Source: CAZBUH01 sp964495095
GTDB lineage: Bacteria > Bacillota > Clostridia > Oscillospirales > Oscillospiraceae
Length of the DNA stretch: 12,001 nt
NCBI GenBank assembly: GCA_964495095.1
Contig: CAZBUH010000056.1
Span: 1-12,001, forward strand
Direction of reading: 5' to 3'
Shown: one piece after another, positions 6,707 through 12,001 of the stretch
How the letters are laid out: every line of letters begins with the position of its first letter
Numbering within the stretch: the stretch's first letter is position 1
The notes under the pieces: model-generated
The model's input: the letters and a program-made list of their open reading frames with translations, nothing else
The model's database searches: none
Told to the model about the DNA's origin: nothing
Translations under genes and position numbers: made by a program

Positions 6707-6773
6707 GGGGACGCTCCGGACCGTTTTTTCCGCCGCGTCCCCAGGTCACTTTTTCTTACAAGCAAAAGTAACC
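6707..6773 (-). repeat. Two adjoining inverted repeats between ilvA and rpe; likely dispersed intergenic element
   Basis: Repeat A: GGGGACGC (6707-6714) with GCGTCCCC (6735-6742), 20-base loop. Repeat B: GGTCACTTTT (6744-6753) with AAAAGTAACC (6764-6773). Its single C/A mismatch on the plus strand becomes a G.U pair in minus-strand RNA, so both would fold in an ilvA-rpe transcript. The two are separated by one base. The GTTACTTTT word followed by AAGAAAAAG resembles intergenic repeats I associate with gut Clostridia, but copy number cannot be seen here. Confidence 0.5.
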
Positions 6774-6847
6774 AAAAAGAACTTATATTCGCATTGAGAT
6801 ATGCGTACCCGTTAAATTTCCGCCCGGCATCGCAGGAACGCAAAATT

Positions 6848-8068
6848 TTAATTATAAAGCTCTCCGGAAGGGGCCACTTCACGGACGGTATAGCCGTTTT
6901 CCCTGAGAGCGTCCAATATCTCCTTTTTATGCTCGTGGCCGAAAGCCTCCAGCGTGACCCGCAGTTCCACCGCCGCGTTTCTGTTTATACTCACAAACTG
7001 GTTATGCTCGAGCTTTATGATATTGCCCTTTTTGCCCGCCACAATGTCGGCCACCCGCAGCAGCTCTCCCGGCCTGTCGGGAAGCTCCACAGAGAAGGTG
7101 AACACCCTGCCGCGGCTTATAAGCCCGTGCTGGACAAGGCTGGATATGGTTATAACGTCCATATTGCCCCCTGAGAGCACCGGCACCACGTTTTTGCCCG
7201 TAACGCCCAGATGGCGCAGGGCGGCAACGGGCAGCAGTCCCGCGTTCTCCACGACCATCTTGTGCTTTTCCATCATATCAAGGAACGCCTCTACAAGCTC
7301 GGCGTCGTCTATTACAATAATGTCGTCCAGATTTTTCTGTATGTATGGGAAGAGCTTGTCGCCCGGGGTCTTTACGGCGACGCCGTCCGCTATTGTCACC
7401 GCCGACGGGAGGCTCACCACTTCCCCGGCCTCCAGAGACGCCTTCATGCAGGCGGCTCCGGTCGGCTCCACGCCGATTACCTTGACATTGGGGTTAATAA
7501 GCTTTGCCAGCGTAGCGACGCCGGTAGCGAGGCCGCCTCCGCCTATGGGCACAAGTATTATATCCACATCCGGCAGGTCCTGAAAAATCTCATAGGCGAT
7601 AGTGCCCTGGCCAGTGGCAACGTCCAGGTCATTAAACGGGTGCACCAGCGTATAGCCCTCTGTATCGGCAAGCTCCAGCGCGCGCTCGTAGCTCTCATCG
7701 AACACTCCGCCGTGGAGTATTACCTCCGCGCCGTAGTCCTTGGTGTTGTTCACCTTTACAAGAGGCGTCGTCTCCGGCATGACTATCACGGCCCTGGCCC
7801 CGGCGGCCTTTGCTGCGCAGGCCACGCCCTGGGCGTGGTTTCCCGCCGATGCCGTTATAAGGCCCCTGGCCCTTTCCTCATCGGAAAGCGTGCTTATCTT
7901 GTAATATGCGCCGCGTATTTTATAAGCGCCGGTCACCTGCATATTTTCAGGCTTTAAATACACATTATTCCCGGTGATGCGGCTGAGATAGTCGCTGTGC
8001 ATAAGGCTTGTTTCGCGGATAACGCCCTTGAGCCGTTCCCGCGCCTGCTTGAATTTGTCAACAGTCAT
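6848..8068 (-). CDS. ilvA: Threonine ammonia-lyase (threonine dehydratase) with C-terminal ACT domain
   Basis: 406 residues. PLP-dependent fold type II enzyme deaminating threonine (and serine) to 2-oxobutyrate (and pyruvate), the first step of isoleucine synthesis or a catabolic route to propionate. Seen: Schiff-base Lys50 in TGAYKIRGAY, SAGNHAQGVA (substrate/PLP loop), phosphate-binding GGGGLATG at about 175-182, and LSGGN before the regulatory part. One ACT domain covers residues about 320-399 (FSVELPDRPGELLRVADIVAG). Length and the single ACT domain place it with ~400-residue clostridial enzymes, between the ACT-less TdcB (~329) and two-module E. coli IlvA (~514). Preceded by a leader with hairpins and a promoter overlapped by an inverted repeat. 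Allosteric control through the ACT domain is likely; the effector is not deducible. Confidence 0.95.
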   Translation of the reverse strand: MTVDKFKQARERLKGVIRETSLMHSDYLSRITGNNVYLKPENMQVTGAYKIRGAYYKISTLSDEERARGLITASAGNHAQGVACAAKAAGARAVIVMPETTPLVKVNNTKDYGAEVILHGGVFDESYERALELADTEGYTLVHPFNDLDVATGQGTIAYEIFQDLPDVDIILVPIGGGGLATGVATLAKLINPNVKVIGVEPTGAACMKASLEAGEVVSLPSAVTIADGVAVKTPGDKLFPYIQKNLDDIIVIDDAELVEAFLDMMEKHKMVVENAGLLPVAALRHLGVTGKNVVPVLSGGNMDVITISSLVQHGLISRGRVFTFSVELPDRPGELLRVADIVAGKKGNIIKLEHNQFVSINRNAAVELRVTLEAFGHEHKKEILDALRENGYTVREVAPSGELYN

Positions 8069-8109
8069 TTAAGGCATCTCTTTTCACATAAAATTGCATA
8101 TATCTGAAA

Positions 8110-8137
8110 CCCATGTTCCGCCAAACGGAAACATGGG
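8110..8137 (-). other. Hairpin in the ilvA leader
   Basis: CCCATGTTCCG (8110-8120) pairs with CGGAAACATGGG (8126-8137) with one bulged base and a 5-base loop. In the predicted ilvA transcript it starts roughly 20 nt from the 5' end and is followed by TTTCAG. It could affect leader stability or translation; there is no terminator-type T-run. Confidence 0.55.
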
Positions 8138-8138
8138 C

Positions 8139-8173
8139 ATTATATAATGTCAGTTCTGCGGACATTATATAAT
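8139..8173. promoter_or_regulatory. Perfect 13-bp inverted repeat over the ilvA promoter (candidate operator)
   Basis: ATTATATAATGTC (8139-8151) and GACATTATATAAT (8161-8173) are exact inverted copies separated by 9 bases. The right arm contains the predicted ilvA -10 box and the left arm lies just past the predicted start site, so a protein bound here would block initiation. Alternatively it is a palindromic repeat unit together with the adjacent hairpin at 8110-8137. Confidence 0.6.
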
Positions 8174-8192
8174 ATGTCTCCCATTTTAGCAA
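8164..8192 (-). promoter_or_regulatory. Predicted ilvA promoter
   Basis: On the minus strand TTGCTA (8192-8187), 17-base spacer, TATAAT (8169-8164). Four of six -35 positions and all six -10 positions match the housekeeping consensus. The start would be near 8157, giving a leader of about 90 nt before the ATG at 8068. Confidence 0.65.
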
Positions 8193-8213
8193 GTGCTGTA
8201 CCTCCGATATTTC

Positions 8214-8242
8214 TTGACAACGGCCCCGCTTGATTATAGAAT
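8214..8242 (+). promoter_or_regulatory. Predicted promoter of the xpaC-telA-lemA-TPM operon
   Basis: TTGACA (8214-8219, full consensus), 17-base spacer, TAGAAT (8237-8242). Transcription would start near 8249. It points away from ilvA, with the inverted repeat at 8139-8173 between the two promoters. Confidence 0.75.
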
Positions 8243-8265
8243 GAAGTTGTATACATATCCGTTTT

Positions 8266-8272
8266 GGAGGTG
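8266..8272 (+). promoter_or_regulatory. Ribosome binding site deciding the xpaC start
   Basis: GGAGGTG at 8266-8272 is 10 bases before the TTG at 8283. The longer in-frame GTG (8193) and ATG (8241) starts lie at or before the predicted transcription start (~8249), so they would not be in the mRNA. Confidence 0.7.
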
Positions 8273-8282
8273 TCTTAAAAAT

Positions 8283-8930
8283 TTGAGCAAAACACGTGAA
8301 ATAAAAAAGAAATCCCCCATACCCATATACGGCACCGCCCTTATATGGATAATTTACTGCCTTATATTTCCCCTTTACACGCTCCTGCACTTTGCCATAC
8401 TGGCCGCCGTCACAGCTGTGGCCTGGATAGTCCTGAACAAAATTTTCCCCGGCCGCACGGTTATTGAGGAGATACCCGAGGAGCCTGTTTCCACAGGCAG
8501 CCCGGAGATTGACGCCGTCCTCCGGGAGGGCGAGGCCGCAGTCAAGGAGCTGGAGAGGCTCCGGGCCTCCATCCCGAATAACGAGGTAAAAGAGAAGGTA
8601 GCCGTGATAGCCGATCTTATAGACCGCATCACCAAGGACGCGGCGGAGGACCCGTCGGATCTGCCCCAGATAAAGCGGTTTACATCCTATTTCCTCCCCA
8701 CCACAATAAAGCTCCTGAACGCCTACGACAGGATGTACAGCCAGGGCATAGAGGGCGAAAACATAAGCGGCACCAAAAAGCGTGTGGAGGATATACTCGA
8801 TACCACTATTGAGGCATACAAAAAGCAGCTCGACTCCCTCTTTGCCAACCAGGCTCTTGACATTGAAACCGATATCACCGTGCTTGAAAGCATGCTGGCC
8901 CGCGAGGGCCTTGGCGGCAAGGATTTCTGA
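8283..8930 (+). CDS. xpaC: XpaC-family membrane protein (5-bromo-4-chloroindolyl phosphate hydrolysis family)
   Basis: 215 residues from TTG 8283, chosen because of the ribosome site at 8266-8272 and the promoter at 8214-8242. A basic N-terminus (SKTREIKKKS) is followed by two adjacent membrane segments, about residues 14-31 and 33-51, then a long mostly helical cytoplasmic region with heptad-like charged stretches (EGEAAVKELERLRASI, KKRVEDILDTTIEAYKKQLDSLF). The family is named for X-phosphate hydrolysis in Bacillus, but no phosphatase motif is visible and its biochemical role is unsettled. It is commonly found next to TelA, as here 29 bases downstream, so the pair probably acts together at the membrane. 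Confidence 0.85.
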   Translation: MSKTREIKKKSPIPIYGTALIWIIYCLIFPLYTLLHFAILAAVTAVAWIVLNKIFPGRTVIEEIPEEPVSTGSPEIDAVLREGEAAVKELERLRASIPNNEVKEKVAVIADLIDRITKDAAEDPSDLPQIKRFTSYFLPTTIKLLNAYDRMYSQGIEGENISGTKKRVEDILDTTIEAYKKQLDSLFANQALDIETDITVLESMLAREGLGGKDF

Positions 8931-8959
8931 CAAACACACAAGAAAGGACGTATTTAGCC

Positions 8960-10150
8960 ATGGACGAAAAGAATGAATACACCCCCCATCTCACCCTGAA
9001 CCCCCAGGCGGAGGCCGCTCAGGCCCAGGAGGCCCCCTCTCTGACGCTCGACCCCTTTGGCTCCGGAGCCGCGGCTGCGGCTGCCATCGACCAGGAGGCC
9101 CAGTGTGCGAAAAGCGCCGCGGCGCTGGAGATGGGCACACTCTCCGAGGCGGAGCAGAAGGCCGTTGCGGATTTTTCCAAAACAATCGATATAACCGACA
9201 CCAACATGGTTTTGCAGTACGGCGCCGCGGCTCAGAAGAACGTGGCCGATTTCTCCGGCACCACCCTCAACAACGTCCGCACAAAGGATTTGGGCGAGGT
9301 GGGCACCATGCTCTCCGATCTGGTGGTGGAGCTCAAGGGCTTTAACTACAGCGAAAATGAGAAAAAGAGCTTCTTCAAAAAGACCAGGAACAGCATCGCC
9401 TCCATGAAGGCCCAGTATGACAAGGCCGAGGTCAACGTGGACAAGATAACCGGTATGCTCCAGAACCATCAGGTGGTGCTGATGAAGGACGTGGCAATGC
9501 TGGATAAGATGTACGACATGAACCAGGCCTATTTTAAAGAGCTTACCATGTATATCCTGGCCGGAAAGCAGCGGCTTAACGAGGCCGAATCGGTCACCCT
9601 CCCGGAGCTTAAGAAAAAAGCCGCAGAAAGCGGACTCCCTGAGGACGCTCAGGCCGCCAACGACTACGCCAACATGTGCAACAGGTTTGAAAAGAAAATA
9701 TACGACCTGGAGCTCACCCGCCAGATATCAATACAGATGGCCCCCCAGATAAGGCTTATCCAGAATAACGACAGCCTTATGGTGGAAAAAATACAGTCGT
9801 CCATAGTGAACACCATCCCCCTGTGGAAGAGCCAGATGGTGCTGGCCCTCGGCCTCCACCACTCCCAGCAGGCCATGGAGGCCCAGCGTGAGGTCACAAA
9901 CGTCACAAACGAGCTTTTAAAGCGCAACGCCGAGACCCTGAAGATAGGCTCCATCGAGGTGGCCCGGGAGTCCGAGCGGGGCGTTGTGGATATCGAGACG
10001 CTCAAGGAGACCAATCAGAAGCTTATCGACACGCTTGTGGAGGTCAAAAACATCCAGGAGGAGGGCTCCAAAAAGCGCCACGAGGCGGAGATCGAGCTTG
10101 GCCGCATAGAGGGCGAATTAAAGCAGAAGCTGCTTGAACTGAGAAGCTGA
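8960..10150 (+). CDS. telA: TelA-family protein (toxic anion resistance)
   Basis: 396 residues; AAAGGA at 8943-8948 precedes the ATG. Residues 1-60 are a low-complexity Ala/Gln/Pro-rich leader with two LTL(N/D)P repeats (HLTLNPQ, SLTLDPF). The remainder is the helical TelA domain, with family hallmarks around residues 262-305: QIRLIQNND and NTIPLWKSQMVLALGLH. The C-terminus is a long coiled-coil-like tail (ETLKETNQKLIDTLVEVKNI, RIEGELKQKLLE). No signal or membrane segment, so cytoplasmic and probably membrane-recruited by the XpaC neighbour. Members have been linked to tellurite, bacteriocin and antibiotic tolerance, but the mechanism is not established. Function here is inferred from family only. 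Confidence 0.93.
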   Translation: MDEKNEYTPHLTLNPQAEAAQAQEAPSLTLDPFGSGAAAAAAIDQEAQCAKSAAALEMGTLSEAEQKAVADFSKTIDITDTNMVLQYGAAAQKNVADFSGTTLNNVRTKDLGEVGTMLSDLVVELKGFNYSENEKKSFFKKTRNSIASMKAQYDKAEVNVDKITGMLQNHQVVLMKDVAMLDKMYDMNQAYFKELTMYILAGKQRLNEAESVTLPELKKKAAESGLPEDAQAANDYANMCNRFEKKIYDLELTRQISIQMAPQIRLIQNNDSLMVEKIQSSIVNTIPLWKSQMVLALGLHHSQQAMEAQREVTNVTNELLKRNAETLKIGSIEVARESERGVVDIETLKETNQKLIDTLVEVKNIQEEGSKKRHEAEIELGRIEGELKQKLLELRS

Positions 10151-10164
10151 AAAGGAATATAAAA

Positions 10165-10731
10165 ATGCCTGAAATTTTAAAAAAGCGCAGTACCGCCGCC
10201 GTAATCTCCGCAGTGCTGATGGCGCTGTTTCTCGTAATCGGCGTAGGAAAAAGCCTGCGGGCGGCGGCAAATGACGTATCCGATGCCTTCTACGACGGCG
10301 TATACGACGAGGAGGAGAAGTATACCCGCCCCTCCATAAGCAATTTATTGGAGGAGAGGATAGACGCCTCCCTGGGCCTTATTTCCGTGGCCTCCGGCTA
10401 CGACGGCCTGGAGGCTTTGACGGACGCTCTCCGCACATCCCGCAACGCTCTCATAAACGCCGGGAGCGTGCATGAAAAATACGAGGCGGACATGGCCATG
10501 GCGGCGGACTTCGACCGCCTCTATAGCGCCCTATCCGAAAAAGAGCTGACCGAAAAGGACAGCTCCGCCGCAAGGGACTACGGGCTTACCATGTCCTCCA
10601 CCGCCGCCCTTATAGACGAGAGCGGATACAACGAGGCGGTGTCGGATTTTAACAGCGGCACTCTGGAAAAATTCCCTACGGTTCTTCTCTGGCCTCTCTC
10701 CGGGGCGGAAAAACCGGAATTATTTAAATAA
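10165..10731 (+). CDS. Small LemA-like single-pass membrane protein
   Basis: 188 residues, 14 bases after telA, with AAGGA at 10152-10156. A basic start (MPEILKKR) leads into one membrane segment, about residues 10-28. The rest is helical. Resemblance to LemA is in the pattern: an LxxxIDxSLxxI stretch after the membrane helix, a central alanine-rich helix pair, and the end YNEAVSDFNSGTLEKFP followed by a hydrophobic stretch and PELF, matching the LemA ending YNxAVxxFNxxIxxFP...F. The usual LemA RRxDLIPNL motif is missing, so it is a divergent member or an analog. LemA proteins are often encoded next to TPM-domain proteins, which is the case here. Function unknown; likely part of the same envelope module. 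Confidence 0.7.
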   Translation: MPEILKKRSTAAVISAVLMALFLVIGVGKSLRAAANDVSDAFYDGVYDEEEKYTRPSISNLLEERIDASLGLISVASGYDGLEALTDALRTSRNALINAGSVHEKYEADMAMAADFDRLYSALSEKELTEKDSSAARDYGLTMSSTAALIDESGYNEAVSDFNSGTLEKFPTVLLWPLSGAEKPELFK

Positions 10732-10732
10732 A

Positions 10733-10756
10733 GGCGCCGGCCATAAATCCGGCGCC
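10733..10756 (+). other. All-GC hairpin between the LemA-like and TPM genes
   Basis: GGCGCCGG (10733-10740) pairs with CCGGCGCC (10749-10756), 8-base loop, starting 2 bases after the stop codon and ending 4 bases before the AGAGGA ribosome site (10761-10766) of the next gene. No T-run follows, so a processing or stability element, or partial attenuator, is more likely than full termination. Confidence 0.5.
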
Positions 10757-10772
10757 GGCAAGAGGAAAATAT

Positions 10773-11777
10773 ATGACAAATATAAAAAATCGTATTCTCA
10801 CGTTTCTGGCGGCGGTCCTTCTGCTCACAGGCTCAGCCCTCGCTGTTGTGGAGCAGAGCGACGAATACTATGTGGCTGACTACGCCAACGTCCTCACCCA
10901 GACCACAAAGGAGCTTATAATCTCCGAAAACGCCTCTCTTGAGCAAAGCTGCAATAAGGCCCAGATAGTCGTGGTCACCGTGGAGTATCTTGACGGCATG
11001 TACTCCGACGAGTACGCCGTTACGCTCTATAACAACTGGGGCGTGGGCAGCGACACTGAGAATAACGGCATGCTCCTGCTGCTTGCCACAAAGGAAAATA
11101 AGGCCTGGCTCACAACAGGCTCCGGCATAAGCGGCAGCTTCACCGACAGCATGGTGGAAAGCTACCTTGACAAATATTTCTGGGACGATTTTGACGACGG
11201 CGATTTCGATTCCGCTGTGAACAAGCTCTTTGAGCGGCTTGTAAAATGGTATGAGAAAAATTACAATGTAAGCTCTTCGGGAGCCGGGCAGAACGGGGCC
11301 TACCCACAGGAGTCCCAGCCGCAGCAGGGCTTTTTCTCCCGGCTTATAAGCAATATACTCTACTTTATCGCCCGGAATATCGTCCTTATAATCATCCTGA
11401 TTATAATTCTCATAAGCTGCGTATTTGACAGGCGCCGGTACAGGGCCTATTACATGGGGCTCGGTATGCCGATTCCAAGATACCACTTCTGGTACATGTT
11501 CAGCGGCCCCCATCGCAGGGGCCCACGTGGTCCCAGAGGCCCCGGAGGTCCTGGCGGCCCCGGAGGTCCCGGAGGGCCTGGCGGGCCTGGTCCCGGCGGC
11601 TTCGGAGGCCACTCCGGAGGCGGAGGCCGCGGCGGCAGTTTGGGAGGCGGCGGCGGTTTCGGCGGCCACTCCGGAGGCGGCGGAGGAGGCCGCGGCGGTG
11701 GAGGCTTCGGCGGCCACTCCGGAGGCAGCGGAGGCTTCGGAGGCCACTCCGGAGGCGGCGGAGGAGGCCGGCGGTAA
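10773..11777 (+). CDS. TPM-domain (YgcG-like) membrane-anchored protein with Gly-rich, collagen-like tail
   Basis: 334 residues; AGAGGA at 10761-10766. Signal peptide 1-24 ending ALA. TPM domain about 30-165, with YVADYANVLT, the GMYSDEYAVTLYNNWGVG motif and NNGMLLLLATKENKAWLTTG. A Ser/Gln-rich linker (about 167-186) and a membrane helix (about 202-218, flanked by RRR) follow, then a glycine-rich tail of about 85 residues. By topology the TPM domain is outside and the tail inside. The tail has two GPR and six GPG triplets (250-273), then four FGGHSGG repeats. TPM domains occur in plant photosystem II repair (TLP18.3/Psb32) and in bacterial YgcG proteins; some act as phosphatases, but the role in bacteria is not settled. 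Last gene of the operon; Gly-rich tails are usual in this family, the collagen-like triplets less so. Confidence 0.92.
   Translation: MTNIKNRILTFLAAVLLLTGSALAVVEQSDEYYVADYANVLTQTTKELIISENASLEQSCNKAQIVVVTVEYLDGMYSDEYAVTLYNNWGVGSDTENNGMLLLLATKENKAWLTTGSGISGSFTDSMVESYLDKYFWDDFDDGDFDSAVNKLFERLVKWYEKNYNVSSSGAGQNGAYPQESQPQQGFFSRLISNILYFIARNIVLIIILIIILISCVFDRRRYRAYYMGLGMPIPRYHFWYMFSGPHRRGPRGPRGPGGPGGPGGPGGPGGPGPGGFGGHSGGGGRGGSLGGGGGFGGHSGGGGGGRGGGGFGGHSGGSGGFGGHSGGGGGGRR
11520..11591 (+). repeat. Collagen-like triplet repeat (GPR x2, GPG x6) in the TPM protein
   Basis: Eight consecutive Gly-Pro-X codon triplets, residues 250-273. Synonymous codons vary (GGC/GGT/GGA/GGG, CCC/CCT/CCA), so the repeat is kept at protein level rather than being a recent exact DNA duplication. 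Confidence 0.9.
11607..11756 (+). repeat. Four copies of a GGHSGG-coding repeat in the TPM protein tail
   Basis: The 15-base word GGCCACTCCGGAGGC occurs at 11607-11621, 11664-11678, 11712-11726 and 11742-11756. All are in the same frame, encoding GHSGG within FGGHSGG and separated by Gly/Arg/Ser-rich spacers of varying length. DNA identity across four copies suggests slippage or unequal exchange, so copy number may vary between strains. Confidence 0.9.
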
Positions 11778-11837
11778 GCCTCCTGACTGTACAGGCCAAA
11801 CACCTGCCCTGCCTGCCGGCAGTCCCGCTTTAATATG

Positions 11838-11865
11838 AAAAAGGCGCACAGATTACCTGCGCACC
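11838..11865 (-). terminator. Intrinsic terminator on the minus strand
   Basis: On the minus strand GGTGCGCA (11865-11858) pairs with TGTGCGCC (11850-11843) using two G.U pairs, and is followed directly by TTTTT (11842-11838). The plus-strand copy has mismatches instead, so it points leftward. It implies a minus-strand transcription unit entering from the right, beyond the window. Confidence 0.6.
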
Positions 11866-11879
11866 TCATGCTGTCGAAT

Positions 11880-11911
11880 AACCCCGGTTTTGCACCAAGC
11901 AGACCGGGGTT
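11880..11911. repeat. 9-bp inverted repeat in the 3' intergenic region
   Basis: AACCCCGGT (11880-11888) and ACCGGGGTT (11903-11911) are exact inverted copies; inside, TGC and GCA can add three pairs. There is only TTT after the right arm, so it may be a weak terminator for the TPM operon or a repeat unit. The rest of 11912-12001 has no feature I can support. Confidence 0.5.
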
Positions 11912-12001
11912 TGGCATGTAAAACGGAAAAGGCCCTCGAGAAAGCCCGGTGCTCGTAAAACAGTAACCCGCATTTCTCTGGGACAGGCGTGATTTCGGTC
12001 A

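Noticed and set aside
6700..6882. 60-residue minus-strand frame between ilvA and rpe
   Set aside because: Runs through the inverted repeats, starts inside ilvA, and has no ribosome site; better explained as part of a repeat element.
8084..8140. 18-codon minus-strand frame in the ilvA leader, a possible attenuation leader peptide
   Set aside because: No ribosome site before its ATG, only one Ile and no Thr/Ile/Val run, and no terminator-type hairpin after it.
11607..11756. CRISPR-like evenly repeated 15-base words
   Set aside because: Repeats are in frame, encode GHSGG, spacers are short and also Gly codons; a protein repeat, not an array.
11450..11917. Proline-rich minus-strand frame with PPPP runs
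   Set aside because: It is the complement of the Gly-rich tail codons; low complexity follows from the repeat, not from a real gene.

Overview
The window reads as chromosomal DNA of a GC-rich anaerobic Firmicute, most likely a clostridial Oscillospiraceae-type gut or sediment organism. This is inferred from strong AGGAGG-type ribosome sites in GC-rich genes with many GCC/CTC/ATC codons, a single-ACT-domain threonine ammonia-lyase, an XpaC/TelA/LemA/TPM cluster, and anaerobic aromatic and acyl-CoA enzymes. No marker gene fixes the genus.

Region 1 (1-4285, + strand) is the 3' part of a catabolic operon. It holds the C-terminus of a bis-MGD molybdenum oxidoreductase large subunit and its three-cluster iron-sulfur partner with a C-terminal beta domain, the architecture of pyrogallol-phloroglucinol transhydroxylase. 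These are followed by a thiolase, a beta-keto acid cleavage enzyme (BKACE/DUF849) and a hotdog acyl-CoA thioesterase overlapping the BKACE by one base. Together they fit anaerobic breakdown of a trihydroxybenzene: transhydroxylation to phloroglucinol, ring reduction and opening by enzymes that would lie upstream of the window, cleavage of the 3,5-dioxo acid with acetyl-CoA by the BKACE, and thiolysis of acetoacetyl-CoA. The substrate is inferred, not proven. A 16-bp bidirectional terminator closes the operon.

Region 2 (4345-8068, - strand) reads, in transcription order, ilvA (threonine ammonia-lyase), rpe (ribulose-phosphate 3-epimerase), recR (recombination mediator) and a lipoprotein of unknown function. 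rpe and recR are 3 nt apart and clearly co-transcribed. A long hairpin ends recR, and the lipoprotein follows it. The ilvA-rpe gap carries two adjoining inverted repeats that look like a dispersed intergenic element. The ilvA promoter is covered by a perfect 13-bp inverted repeat.

Region 3 (8214-11777, + strand) is a four-gene envelope-associated operon driven by a near-consensus promoter: XpaC-family membrane protein, TelA-family protein, a small LemA-like membrane protein, and a secreted/anchored TPM-domain protein whose tail carries collagen-like GPG triplets and four GGHSGG repeats. The last 224 bases hold no convincing gene. They contain a terminator pointing to the minus strand, which implies a minus-strand gene to the right, and a further inverted repeat.
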